Made by a program: the position numbers and the translations under genes
Assembly: GCF_000512895.1 (NCBI RefSeq)
Contig: NZ_CP007033.1
Location: forward strand, 1,971,001-2,035,000
Reading direction: 5' to 3'
DNA: 64,000 nt
DNA from: Dehalobacter restrictus DSM 9455
GTDB taxonomy: Bacteria > Bacillota > Desulfitobacteriia > Desulfitobacteriales > Syntrophobotulaceae
The notes under the pieces: generated by a model
The model's database searches: none
What the model was told of the DNA's origin: nothing
What the model saw: only the letters and a program-made list of their open reading frames with translations
Shown: positions 45,646 through 54,814 of the stretch, piece by piece
Layout: each line of letters begins with the position of its first letter
Position numbering within the stretch: the first letter of the stretch is position 1

Positions 45646-46011
45646 TTAATTTGTTTTGCTATCAGTTCTCTTTGCATAGTTCTCTTTCAAATACGCGACG
45701 ACTTTTCGGATCCCTTGTCGATGATTTTGCAGTACAATTTCAATTTCTTCTTTAGCAAGGTTGTCTTGATGAAATCCTGCAGATACCAAGCAAATACAGT
45801 TAAAAAGCTTGGAAACTTCCTGTGCCAGAGGTTCGGCCAGGGCGTCATCACGGTGGCCTTCTACGGTATACTGTGTAACCGTACCGCAGTTTCCGACCGC
45901 TATGCTGCCGATATGCTGTTTCCCTCCGGTAACGATAATTACAATGTCGTGTCCAATTATCGATATGTCGTAGGACAGGGCGAGCTTGTCTTGTCCGATA
46001 TCTATGTTCAT
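45646..46011 (-). CDS. LpdD-like small protein (prenylated-flavin-associated)
   Basis: 121 residues; ISIIGHDIVIIVTGGKQHIG and SIAVGNCGTVTQYTVEGHRD suit the LpdD/VdcD group of small subunits encoded beside UbiD and UbiX genes of gallate and hydroxybenzoate decarboxylases, believed to help install or protect prenylated FMN. The assignment rests on length, the TGG-x-x-HIG motif and context, so I am moderately sure. Its ATG overlaps the ubiX stop codon (ATGA), and the DUF2284 fusion follows after 14 bases. Confidence 0.65.
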   Translation of the reverse strand: MNIDIGQDKLALSYDISIIGHDIVIIVTGGKQHIGSIAVGNCGTVTQYTVEGHRDDALAEPLAQEVSKLFNCICLVSAGFHQDNLAKEEIEIVLQNHRQGIRKVVAYLKENYAKRTDSKTN

Positions 46012-46568
46012 TGGTCACTTCTCCATCTTTCAAAGAGATTGTGCGGAATCTTCAGCAAATCCAACACCTTGCCAACACTTTGATTCACAATATCGTCAAT
46101 GGTTTTGGGCCGGTGGTAGAAGGCAGGCATGGGAGGGATGAGTATTCCGCCTGCTTCCGTTACGGTCGTCATATTTTTCAGATGAATTGAAGAGAGCGGT
46201 GTCTCTCTTACCATCAAAAAGAGAGGACGACGCTCTTTTAAGGCCACGTCGGAAGCGCGCACAATGAGGTTATCGCTATAACCGTTGGCAATTGCCGACA
46301 GCGTTTTCATGCTGCAAGGTGCGACAATGGTTGCGTCTATCCCGTAAGAACCGCTGGCAACAGCCGCGGCCAAGTCATTATTGTCGTATACGGTATCTGC
46401 TAAAGACTGAATGTAATCTACCGAATAGTCTGTTTCAAGCGAGAGAGTTTCTTTAGCCCACCCGCTCATGATCAGCGAAACGCGATGTTCTGTTTCTTTC
46501 AGAACCTCCAATAAACGTACACCGTAGATCACCCCGGTTGCCCCTGTCATGGCTAAAAGAATTTTCAT
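46008..46568 (-). CDS. ubiX: Flavin prenyltransferase UbiX
   Basis: 186 residues, start ATG 46568 with AAGGA seven bases before it; an ATG nine codons upstream is unlikely. MKILLAMTGATGVIYGVRLL, the SMKTLSAIANGYSDNLIVRA stretch and RPLFLMVRETPLSSIHLKNM are UbiX signatures. UbiX makes prenylated FMN from FMN and dimethylallyl phosphate, the cofactor needed by UbiD-type decarboxylases. Its presence in the operon makes a functional UbiD likely. It is coupled to the LpdD-like gene by an ATGA overlap. Confidence 0.95.
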   Translation of the reverse strand: MKILLAMTGATGVIYGVRLLEVLKETEHRVSLIMSGWAKETLSLETDYSVDYIQSLADTVYDNNDLAAAVASGSYGIDATIVAPCSMKTLSAIANGYSDNLIVRASDVALKERRPLFLMVRETPLSSIHLKNMTTVTEAGGILIPPMPAFYHRPKTIDDIVNQSVGKVLDLLKIPHNLFERWRSDQ

Positions 46569-46652
46569 TTTTTCATTCCTTATTTCATTCGTCATTCTTT
46601 ATTACCGTATTCTGTATTACCTAATTCTCTATAACCGTATTTTGATTACACA

Positions 46653-48401
46653 TTAATTCTTACACAATTTTTTACCGTTTCTCAATTTATTCGTTTTATC
46701 GTAATCAATTCCTTCTTCTGTGATAACAACACCATAAATATCTACAGCCGTTTTGATTGTGATGATCTCATCCAAGACATCATCGTACACTTTTTCGGCA
46801 GGGCGGTCTAAGGGATTACCCCATCCGCCGCCACCGCTGGAGTTCAGAATAACCTGATCGCCTTTGGCAACACGTCTAGGAGCTTCTTTACTCTCCATGA
46901 TAACTGGTTTTTCCGTATGAAGAAAGACACCTTTGTTTAAGCTCCCTTGATGTCCTCCGTTTAAACCATAGGGAGCAAATTTCATCCCATCACCAAAATT
47001 CACGATATGGCTGCCTTCATCGTATAGTTCAAACGCGTACCGCATCCCTGCGCCACCCCGGTATTCGCCGGCGCCTGCAGTATCCGTTTCCATTTCATGA
47101 TAACGTGTGATGTGGGGATATTGGATTTCGTTGGATTCAATATTAGGCGTTCTAACCCCTCCGAAATTGGACATGGCAGACATATAGGATTTTCCGTCAC
47201 TTCCTTTCATGGCGCCGCCGCTCCCGGTCGAACAGAAAGAAAATCCCACATAATAGCGGTTATTTCTGGGATCCTTACCGTAATAGGAAGGTCCTGCATA
47301 GCGCGCATATCCTGCAGGAACCTTACCGGGGCCTGCTTGACCCAAGGCTTGAAAAATGGTGCCGATAATTTCGCTGGCCGGAGTCAAGGTACAAAGCGTT
47401 ACAGGCGCCGGTTCATAAGGGTTTACCAAAGAACCTTTGGGCAAATTGACATCGATGCAGCGGAATGCTCCACCGTTTCTTGGAATATCAGAGCCTAAAA
47501 ACCAAAGAACAGCAATGCCCGAAGCCGTCGTCGCTGTGACAACAGAAGTATTGATAAAACCTTTAACCTGCTTATCTGTACCTTCGAAATCGACCAAGAG
47601 ACGGTCTCCTTCTACCTTTACGGCAATTTCAATTTTGACGGGTTCTTCTTGATAACCATCATCATCGATATATTCGGTCGCCCGGTAAATGCCATCGGGC
47701 ACCTCTCTGATCCGCTTTCTCGTCAGCATTTCAGTTTGTTCCAAGGTTTCAGCAATAGCTTTGTTCACGACAGCGGGCGTATAAGCTTCCACCATCTCCA
47801 GGATACGCTTAACGGCAACTTTATTGGCGCCGATTTGGGCTAGAAGGTCGCTTTTCAGCATTTTCGGATTCCGAGTATTGATGAGAATCATATCTAAAAC
47901 TTCAATAATAAATTCGTTGTTGCTCATCAATTTTGTTGGGGGAATGCGGATCCCTTCCTGGAATATCTCAGTCGCTTTGGGGTTATAGCTCCCGGCGGTA
48001 GAACCGCCGATATCCCCGTGATGGGCGCGGCTGACACAGAAGAACATCAAACTTTCCTCAAAAAAAACAGGTGTAATAATCCCGATGTCCGGCAGGTGAT
48101 TCCCTCCGTCATAGGGGTCGTTGATGATAAAAACATCCCCGTTTTTGATGTTATCCTTATATTTTCTTAAAACAGATTGGACGCTGAAGGAACCTGCCGT
48201 TGCCAGAATCGGAATACCGCTTAACTGAGAAACCAGCTCGCCGTCTTTGTCACAGATGCAGCAGGCAAAGTCGCAGGCTTCTGCGAAAATGGGGGAATGG
48301 GCGGAATGCTCCAAAGCAAGCCCCATTTCTTTAGTGATACTGTCGAGACGATTGGCAATAACGGTGCGATTAATAAGTTCTTCCGTATTTGTCCTTGTCA
48401 T
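46653..48401 (-). CDS. Hydantoinase B/acetone carboxylase alpha-like subunit (HyuB)
   Basis: 582 residues. The HyuB domain covers the whole protein: LEHSAHSPIFAEACDFACCI near the N-terminus, FIINDPYDGGNHLPDIGIIT with metal-ligand residues, and GDIGGSTAGSYNPKATEIFQ. HyuB subunits of N-methylhydantoinases, 5-oxoprolinases and acetone/acetophenone carboxylases carry the hydrolase or carboxylase half-reaction, with HyuA doing the ATP-dependent step. The start overlaps the end of hyuA by four bases. Its neighbourhood with UbiD and UbiX suggests a ring-opening or carboxylating step on an aromatic or heterocyclic compound, an inference. Confidence 0.88.
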   Translation of the reverse strand: MTRTNTEELINRTVIANRLDSITKEMGLALEHSAHSPIFAEACDFACCICDKDGELVSQLSGIPILATAGSFSVQSVLRKYKDNIKNGDVFIINDPYDGGNHLPDIGIITPVFFEESLMFFCVSRAHHGDIGGSTAGSYNPKATEIFQEGIRIPPTKLMSNNEFIIEVLDMILINTRNPKMLKSDLLAQIGANKVAVKRILEMVEAYTPAVVNKAIAETLEQTEMLTRKRIREVPDGIYRATEYIDDDGYQEEPVKIEIAVKVEGDRLLVDFEGTDKQVKGFINTSVVTATTASGIAVLWFLGSDIPRNGGAFRCIDVNLPKGSLVNPYEPAPVTLCTLTPASEIIGTIFQALGQAGPGKVPAGYARYAGPSYYGKDPRNNRYYVGFSFCSTGSGGAMKGSDGKSYMSAMSNFGGVRTPNIESNEIQYPHITRYHEMETDTAGAGEYRGGAGMRYAFELYDEGSHIVNFGDGMKFAPYGLNGGHQGSLNKGVFLHTEKPVIMESKEAPRRVAKGDQVILNSSGGGGWGNPLDRPAEKVYDDVLDEIITIKTAVDIYGVVITEEGIDYDKTNKLRNGKKLCKN

Positions 48402-50473
48402 ACTTGCGTACCTTCTTTTGTTAATGTCAGAACACCATTTTTGACCGCTTTGCCTACAAAGCCAGCGGGAATTAAAACCGTGGTGTATTCAAAATCAATC
48501 AAAGCGGGACCAGTGATATTTTTTGTACCATCACCAATGAAATCACCGGCGTGATAAACGGGGACAGAAATTTCACCTGCTTGTCCAAACGGTTCTCCTG
48601 CCACTGTTCTTTCTGTTAAGGGAAGCTTGTTTTCAGCAAACGGAAAGAGCGTGTTTTCCTTTTCTGTTTCCATACAAGCCAGATGGATATTGATGATTTC
48701 CCATTCCCTGTCTCTTTCTGCATATTCATAGATGCTTTCGTGGGTATGATTAAAGGCTATGTCTAAAGCATCCCTGCTCTCACGCGTAAAAGTTCCTTGC
48801 CAGGGTACGGATATCTCATGGTGCTGTCCAATATAGCGCATTTCAAGAGTAAGGCGGAAATCCTGCTCATTTTCCGGTACACCTAAATGAATGAGCTCTG
48901 CTTTTCCTTCTTCTTTCATATCCTTGATCGCAGCATTGATTTTTGCGGGATTCCATTGTCCCCTTTCCATAAAGAAACTTCTGATGAAATCGCTGCGGCG
49001 AGATGCTCCTAACATGCCCCAGGCGCAGAATACCGGTCCGGTAACGGGAAACAAAACTTCGTTCATATGGAGAGTGTCCATCATATTGGCTGCAAACAGA
49101 GGGAATGCTCCTCCCGCACTTATCAACCTGTATTTTCTGGGGTCATTGCCTTTTTGTACCGTGACAAGGCGAACAGCATCCGCCATCATCTCTGTCGCAA
49201 TACGGTAGATGATCGTCGCTCCTTCCGTCACCGGGACATTTAACGCTTTCGCAACTTTATCGTCAATCGCTTTTTCAGCCAGTATTTTATTTAAGCGCAT
49301 GCTGCCGCCCAGGAAGTTTTCTTCATCAATCAAACCGAGAACAACCAAAGCATCTGTAACGGTGGGTTCCGTTCCTCCTAAACCATAGCAAGCGGGACCT
49401 GGAACTGATCCGGCAGAGTCCGGACCCACCAGAATTCTTCCGCTTTCATCCACCTGGGCAATACTGCCGCCACCGGCACCAATGGAAGTGATATCAATGG
49501 TCGGAATCGCTAGGGGGTATCCTGCTATTTCAGATTGGGGAATAAGCCGATTTTCGTTGCCCGCCACATGCACATCAAAACTGGTTCCACCCATATCAGC
49601 CAACACAGTATAGGGATTTTTCATCATTTTTCCCATGGCTTCGTTACCGCAGGCACCCCCGGCCGGTCCTGAAAGAAGGGTTTTAACGGCGAAACGTGCC
49701 ATGGCATCCGTATCGCTTAAACCGCCGCTGTTCATCATCATATTAATGGGTTTATCCCAACCATATTGCCCAAGTTCTTTTTTTATGATTTTGAGATAAT
49801 TTGTTAGAACCGGTGTCAGATAAGCATTAAGTACGGTGGTAGACGTTCTTTCATATTCCCTGATTTTTGGCGCTACTTCCGAAGACAGGGATACGAATAC
49901 ATCGGGAAGTTCTTCCTGAATGATTTCAGCCGTTCTTTTTTCATGTTCCGGATTCAGAAATGAAAAAAGGTAGCAGACAGCAATACTCTGCACACCGTAC
50001 TCTTTACATTTCCGGCAAGCAGATCTTACAGTGTTTTCATCCAATTCTTTGATGGTATCACCTTGATAGTCCATTCTCTGCGTTATTCCTAACCGCAGTC
50101 TGCGGGGGACCAATAATTCCGGCATTTCCGCTGTTAGATCCCATTGATTTTCCAATTGAGAACGTCGTATTTCCAGCGCGTCACGGAATCCCTCCGTGGT
50201 GAAAAGCGCGGTAACCGAACCTTTTTTCTCTAAAATGGCGTTCAAAGCTAAGGTGGTACCGTGAATGATTTGTTCCGTTTCCGCAAGGAGTGGTTCTAAA
50301 TCCGTATGCCAGGCAGCTGCCAATTTTTCCAAGCCAGCGATCATCCCCTGGGCAGGATTCTTATGATTGGTAGGATTTTTTACAAAGATCGTTTTGGTTT
50401 CACTGTTTTGAAACGTCCCTACCGCGGTGTAGTCGGTGAAAGTACCTCCTGTATCAATGGCAATTTTAATCAT
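48398..50473 (-). CDS. Hydantoinase A/acetone carboxylase beta-like subunit (HyuA)
   Basis: 691 residues with the ASKHA/HyuA N-terminal signature IAIDTGGTFTDYTAVGTF, the FTTEGFRDALEIRRSQLEN region, and PACYGLGGTEPTVTDALVVL, ending in the HyuA C-terminal domain. In the family this subunit uses ATP to phosphorylate a carbonyl or amide oxygen so that its partner can hydrolyse or carboxylate. It overlaps hyuB by four bases and follows ubiD by 40 bases. The conserved residues fit acetophenone carboxylase/hydantoinase, not oxoprolinase alone. Substrate is unknown. Confidence 0.9.
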   Translation of the reverse strand: MIKIAIDTGGTFTDYTAVGTFQNSETKTIFVKNPTNHKNPAQGMIAGLEKLAAAWHTDLEPLLAETEQIIHGTTLALNAILEKKGSVTALFTTEGFRDALEIRRSQLENQWDLTAEMPELLVPRRLRLGITQRMDYQGDTIKELDENTVRSACRKCKEYGVQSIAVCYLFSFLNPEHEKRTAEIIQEELPDVFVSLSSEVAPKIREYERTSTTVLNAYLTPVLTNYLKIIKKELGQYGWDKPINMMMNSGGLSDTDAMARFAVKTLLSGPAGGACGNEAMGKMMKNPYTVLADMGGTSFDVHVAGNENRLIPQSEIAGYPLAIPTIDITSIGAGGGSIAQVDESGRILVGPDSAGSVPGPACYGLGGTEPTVTDALVVLGLIDEENFLGGSMRLNKILAEKAIDDKVAKALNVPVTEGATIIYRIATEMMADAVRLVTVQKGNDPRKYRLISAGGAFPLFAANMMDTLHMNEVLFPVTGPVFCAWGMLGASRRSDFIRSFFMERGQWNPAKINAAIKDMKEEGKAELIHLGVPENEQDFRLTLEMRYIGQHHEISVPWQGTFTRESRDALDIAFNHTHESIYEYAERDREWEIINIHLACMETEKENTLFPFAENKLPLTERTVAGEPFGQAGEISVPVYHAGDFIGDGTKNITGPALIDFEYTTVLIPAGFVGKAVKNGVLTLTKEGTQV

Positions 50474-50513
50474 ACGCTCATCCCTTAATCGGTATATTTA
50501 GAACACACAACCC

Positions 50514-51881
50514 TTATTTGGCATATTTAAGAAGCCGTTGCACTGCTTCTCTTACTTCATCGTCCAATTGGATTTTAGGGGCGAAACCGCTTAAGGGCTT
50601 TGTGGCATCAATCCCCATTTTGGACGTACGGCTTAATTCATCCGTTGAGGGGTCAAGGGTCACACCCATTCCCAGGTGCTGCGGTAAAATGGAAACCCCT
50701 TTGTCCGCCTGTAATCTTGTGGCAAGTGCCCATAGGACTTCCTCTTCGTTAAAGACATCAACATCTTCATCCACCACAATGACCATCTTGATATTGTGGT
50801 CGACTGCAAAAGCGGCGTAAATGGCTTGCATAGGCTGCCCTTCGGCAATTTTTTTCATAGAAATATAGCAATGAAACAATCCGCAGGCCGAAAAAGGTGC
50901 ATGAACTGCTTTGATATTCGGCAAAGTCTGATGCAACGCATTTATGACGTCGCCCTCTCTCTGAATGGCTACAACCGTGATATGTTCACTGCTCATCCCA
51001 GGTGTCAAGTCATGATAAAAAGCATTTTGCCGGTAGCGGATGGCTTTGACTTTGAAGACATTTTCCGTACTTCGATAGCAGGCATAATTCGTAAATTCAG
51101 CGAAAGGACCTTCCTTTTCCCGCACATCAGCCAGTATTTCACCTTCCAGGACAATTTCCGCATAGGCCGGAACCTGTAAATTCACAGTAGCGCAGGGCGC
51201 AACTTCCAAAGGCTCACCAAAAAGCCCTGCAATTGCCCCATATTTGCCCTGGTCATACGGGACAAGGGCCATAGATCCCAGGGCAATATTGGGATGAACG
51301 CCAATCACGATGGCGGCTTCCAAGCTTTGCCCTTTTTCTTCGCTTCTTCGAAAATATTCCCAGAGTCTTTGACGGGAATGGAGTGAAATCCCTAAGGTAT
51401 TCTTGTTTTTTAACTGCATGCGGTGGAAACCTAAGGTTTCCACACCGCTTACAGGGTCTTTGGCAACACACAGTCCAGAGGTTACATAGGGCCCGGCGTC
51501 AATCGGAAAATGAATTGGGATTGGAAGCTTATAGAGATCGATGTCATCGCCAGTGATACAATGTTCGGCAAAAGGAGGGTTCTTAATAACTTTGACCTCT
51601 TCGATCCGTTTTTTGATACGTTCGGCATAGGTTTCAGAAACTTTAGACGCTTCGACACCCAGTCCTTTGCCAAACCGTTCTCTGGTGCTTAAGATACTGG
51701 TCACCACAGGAAACGCACTGTTCTCTACCTTATCGAAAACCATGACGGGATAACGGTGCTCTTTTTCCAGTTCCATAATGAGGGTACTGATTTCATACGC
51801 TCTTTTAACTTCTTCTGTGACATGCTTCACTTCACCCTCTCGCTCCAGCCGCTTCAGAAAATCTCTCAAGTCCTGGCTCAT
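50514..51881 (-). CDS. UbiD-family prenylated-FMN-dependent decarboxylase
   Basis: 455 residues: DLRDFLKRLEREGEVKHVTE at the N-terminus, ILSTRERFGKGLGVEASKVS, then the conserved R/E pairs (CYRSTENVFKVKAIRYR, HDLTPGMSSEHITVVAIQRE) and PFAEFTNYACYRSTE. UbiD enzymes decarboxylate (or reversibly carboxylate) unsaturated or aromatic acids by a 1,3-dipolar mechanism with prenylated FMN. Sub-family specificity (4-hydroxybenzoate, gallate, phenylphosphate and so on) cannot be told here. It starts the enzymatic part of the operon, 45 bases after the ECF S-component. It works with ubiX at 46008. Confidence 0.92.
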   Translation of the reverse strand: MSQDLRDFLKRLEREGEVKHVTEEVKRAYEISTLIMELEKEHRYPVMVFDKVENSAFPVVTSILSTRERFGKGLGVEASKVSETYAERIKKRIEEVKVIKNPPFAEHCITGDDIDLYKLPIPIHFPIDAGPYVTSGLCVAKDPVSGVETLGFHRMQLKNKNTLGISLHSRQRLWEYFRRSEEKGQSLEAAIVIGVHPNIALGSMALVPYDQGKYGAIAGLFGEPLEVAPCATVNLQVPAYAEIVLEGEILADVREKEGPFAEFTNYACYRSTENVFKVKAIRYRQNAFYHDLTPGMSSEHITVVAIQREGDVINALHQTLPNIKAVHAPFSACGLFHCYISMKKIAEGQPMQAIYAAFAVDHNIKMVIVVDEDVDVFNEEEVLWALATRLQADKGVSILPQHLGMGVTLDPSTDELSRTSKMGIDATKPLSGFAPKIQLDDEVREAVQRLLKYAK

Positions 51882-51926
51882 ATCCTAACCTCTTTTCTTA
51901 ATTGCATTGTCTAACTCAAATTTTTC

Positions 51927-52463
51927 TTATCTGACTAAACCTGATTTTTTGATGCTATCATATATTAATTTTGTGATCACCGTGGAAAGAGGCCAACAGA
52001 TAGCGATGGTAATCAATGCTTCAATTACGGCAACCTTGATGGGTAACTGGTAAATATTGATTAATCCAATACAAACAACAGCATTCCCTAAAACATTGCA
52101 GAGAAATTGGGCGAGAATGTGGTGCCACCATTTTTCCATGGAGCACTTGGCTGCGACGAATGATACGGCAAGTGACCCGATGGCATTCGCGAAGATAAAA
52201 GCAATCCACAGCGGGCTGTACCACATGGAAATTAATGCTTCGACTTCCCCTGCAATCATTCCGGCAGGCTGTTTATAAAGCAGGACGATGAGTGCCGTAA
52301 AGGAAGCCCAGACCGTACCGTTAATTAAGTACATGCCTGCTTTGCCTGTGGGAAGAAGATTGTCAATAAATCCTGTAGCTTGACAGGCTATGACAAAGAC
52401 AATACCTAAAAGAATGGATCCTACGAGTGCTTTGGTGTCGGTTCTGAAAAATTTGTTGTTCAT
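51927..52463 (-). CDS. ECF transporter S-component, YkoE-like (substrate binding)
   Basis: 178 residues with five hydrophobic segments: ALVGSILLGIVFVIACQATG, then WASFTALIVLLYKQPAGMIAGEVEALISMW (starting at 'WASF'), and others. The motif KQPAG-x2-AGE-x3-AL and the segment order are like YkoE, the S-component of thiamine-precursor-type ECF transporters. AGGAGG is placed seven bases before the ATG. The gene follows ecfT with 102 bases between, a space occupied by a small repeat. With a YkoD-like ATPase and YkoC-like T-component it forms a complete dedicated ECF transporter. The substrate is unknown; the riboswitch upstream suggests a corrinoid-related compound. Confidence 0.75.
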   Translation of the reverse strand: MNNKFFRTDTKALVGSILLGIVFVIACQATGFIDNLLPTGKAGMYLINGTVWASFTALIVLLYKQPAGMIAGEVEALISMWYSPLWIAFIFANAIGSLAVSFVAAKCSMEKWWHHILAQFLCNVLGNAVVCIGLINIYQLPIKVAVIEALITIAICWPLSTVITKLIYDSIKKSGLVR

Positions 52464-52497
52464 AATGTCCTCCTAAAATAAAATATTTTTTATATTT

Positions 52498-52576
52498 TAG
52501 TACCAGGTCAACCCTAAATCTACTTGTTCCCTCTCGTTAAATTGTTTACATGTGTTTTGGAGTTATCAAGGTACTA
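52498..52576. repeat. Short MITE-like repeat between ecfT and the S-component gene
   Basis: 79 bases ending in the same inverted tips as the 216-bp element at 32993 (TAGTACC at the left, GGTACTA at the right). One end shares the longer stretch GTCAACCCTAAATCT. It has lost the central part. The right tip runs into the end of ecfT. Confidence 0.65.
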
Positions 52577-53291
52577 AGTTAACTGTAATGAAAAATAAGA
52601 CAAGAACCATCATGTTGATCATTTCCCAGCTTTTTAAATGCAATTGTTTGCTAAAAGTTCGCTGCTTGCTTCGGCCATAGCCTTTTAATTCCATCGAAAG
52701 AGCAATATCTGAAGTATGCCGGACTGTACGATATAGCAACGGCATAAACGTTAACGGAAGATTTTTTATTCTATTTTTAATCCCTTCAGAGGGATAACCC
52801 CGAACAGATTGACTCTCTGAAATTGCCAGATATTCCTTTTGCATCAGAGGGAAAAACCGCTTTGTCATAACGACCAACATGGCATAGCGATAAGGAACAT
52901 GCCATGATATGAGCATTAAAGCAGCATCTGTGGCAGAAGTCCAGGTCATAAACTGAACAGCAGCAAAGGTCACGGCAGCAGTGCGGGAAATACCTAAAGC
53001 AGCAGCCGGAATAGCGCCAGTATAAACAGATACGATTCCCCACTGCCAAAGAAGTTCTCCATCCCGGCAGAACAAAAGCTGTATGACAATAATTTGCGAG
53101 GCAACTAAAAGCATTACAGGTACTAGTATTTTATATTTTTTTAAATGGTTAGAAAAAATACAATCCGTAATCATTACCAATGCAATCATCCCAATTTCCT
53201 GGATCAGATTCTGCGAAAGTAAAGCTGTAAGGATCAGTGTTAAACACCATACCAATTTCGTGCGCGGATCAATTTTTTCAATGAAGGCCAT
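52566..53291 (-). CDS. ECF transporter T-component (EcfT/CbiQ-like)
   Basis: 241 residues. The EcfT membrane protein shows four to five hydrophobic segments, the SWHVPYRYAMLVVMTKRFFP segment and the coupling-helix region SESQSVRGYPSEGIKNRIKN, ending FMPLLYRTVRHTSDIALSME. T-components connect the ATPase to the S-component. The start is ATG 53291, with AAGGAGGG eight bases before it; the preceding TTG is too close. It overlaps the ATPase gene by 14 bases. The final residues (LVP and the stop) fall inside the small repeat, so the natural C-terminus may have been changed. Confidence 0.88.
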   Translation of the reverse strand: MAFIEKIDPRTKLVWCLTLILTALLSQNLIQEIGMIALVMITDCIFSNHLKKYKILVPVMLLVASQIIVIQLLFCRDGELLWQWGIVSVYTGAIPAAALGISRTAAVTFAAVQFMTWTSATDAALMLISWHVPYRYAMLVVMTKRFFPLMQKEYLAISESQSVRGYPSEGIKNRIKNLPLTFMPLLYRTVRHTSDIALSMELKGYGRSKQRTFSKQLHLKSWEMINMMVLVLFFITVNLVP

Positions 53292-54774
53292 TAGCAATGC
53301 CCTCCTTCTGAAAATCTAACCCGATGTCCTTCAATGTTTTTTCAAAAGAACCAATTTCTTGGGTCGGAATATCCAATACCAGACGGTGCTTATGCATCGC
53401 CACAATACGATTGGTATATTGTTTTGCCAAACCCAGGTCATGGGTAACGAGAATAACCGTTTTACCTTGTTGCTGAAATGCAGAAAGCAGCTCCATAATC
53501 AGGGCACTTTGTTCTTCATCTAAGCCTGAGGTCGGTTCATCAGCTATGATAATCTCAGGATCTCCTACTAAAACAGAGGCAATTGCCAGTTTCTGACGCT
53601 GGCAGCGGCTGAGCCTGTGAGGATGGATATCGGCGTATGCTAACAGCCCGACTTCAGCTAGAATTCCATTTACCTTCTCTTCAATTTCCCCTTCCGGCAG
53701 TTTTCTTTTTCTTAAAATAAATGCTACCTCGTCTTTTACTGTGTTTGCAAAGATTTGAAGATCAGGGTTTTGAAACAGAAAACCTATTTGACTGCGTATG
53801 GTTGCTAAATTTCTTTTGGTTAGGGGTTTGCCAAATATTTGAATCGCACCCGCATCCGGGACAAGCAAACCTTCTATTAACTTTAAGAGCGTCGTTTTCC
53901 CTGAACCATTGAGTCCAATCAACCCAATAAAATCACCGTGATTAATCGCCAAATCAATTTTTTCACATCCCTTAAAATCCCCTTTATAGGTAAAGGTTAG
54001 ATCCTTCACTTCAATTATTGTTTCATCTGTTGCTGTAATATTTTTTGCTGGGCTGATTTTTTTATTTAACCGTTCTAGATAGTCATCAGGGCTGCATTCT
54101 TCTTGAATGGCTCCTTCAGCCATGATAAGAATACGATTGGTATAAGGGAGAATATCGCAGGCCCGGTCCATCACCATAATCACGGTAACTCCTTTTTCTC
54201 TGTTTAAATAAGCGATATGAGAATAGAGGTCTTGTTTTCCCTTTCCGTCTAATTCTGCGGTGGGCTGATCTAAAACAAGAATGGGAGTTTCCATCGCTAG
54301 AACACTTGCCAATACCACTCTTTGGGCTTGGCCGCCGGACAGTCCATCCGTATTTCTTTGTTCAAAACCCTCCAGTCCAACGAATTGTAAAGTTTTTTTG
54401 ACTCTATGCTTAATTTCCTCCCAAGGAAGTTCCATATTGGCAATACCGAAAGCAACTTCTTCTTCTACCGTGATACTGACAATCTGATTTTGCGGCTCCT
54501 GCATCATATAGCCGATGTGATCGCACATTTTTGCTAAGGGGATTTCATTAATGTTTTTCCCCATCACCTTAATGGTGCCGTTTAACTGTCCATTGAAAAA
54601 TTGAGGCGCTGCTCCGGTGATGCTATGGAGCAACATCGATTTGCCCGATGCAGCTTCCCCTGTAATGGCAATGAAATCTCCTTTATTAATGGTTAAGTCG
54701 ATATCTTTTAATACTTTTTTTGTTTCCGGTGGAAAAGTAAGAGCTTCTATTTTAAGCTGTACCACAGGTTCCAT
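53278..54774 (-). CDS. Fused double ECF ATPase (YkoD-like)
   Basis: 498 residues with two ABC domains in one chain. NBD1: Walker A GEAASGKS, signature LSGGQAQRVVLAS, Walker B LVLDQPTAELD. NBD2: Walker A GLNGSGKTT, signature LSRCQRQKLAIAS, Walker B IIADEPTSGLD. NBD1 has Gln in place of the catalytic glutamate, and NBD2 has a weak signature (LSRCQ). In a head-to-tail pair these two lie in the same ATP site, so one site should be degenerate and one fully catalytic. This protein powers the ECF transporter with the T- and S-components. It is the first gene after the IS element. Confidence 0.9.
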   Translation of the reverse strand: MEPVVQLKIEALTFPPETKKVLKDIDLTINKGDFIAITGEAASGKSMLLHSITGAAPQFFNGQLNGTIKVMGKNINEIPLAKMCDHIGYMMQEPQNQIVSITVEEEVAFGIANMELPWEEIKHRVKKTLQFVGLEGFEQRNTDGLSGGQAQRVVLASVLAMETPILVLDQPTAELDGKGKQDLYSHIAYLNREKGVTVIMVMDRACDILPYTNRILIMAEGAIQEECSPDDYLERLNKKISPAKNITATDETIIEVKDLTFTYKGDFKGCEKIDLAINHGDFIGLIGLNGSGKTTLLKLIEGLLVPDAGAIQIFGKPLTKRNLATIRSQIGFLFQNPDLQIFANTVKDEVAFILRKRKLPEGEIEEKVNGILAEVGLLAYADIHPHRLSRCQRQKLAIASVLVGDPEIIIADEPTSGLDEEQSALIMELLSAFQQQGKTVILVTHDLGLAKQYTNRIVAMHKHRLVLDIPTQEIGSFEKTLKDIGLDFQKEGIANGLH

Positions 54775-54814
54775 AGGATGAAAACCTCCATATTAAATGC
54801 AATAAATACAAAGT

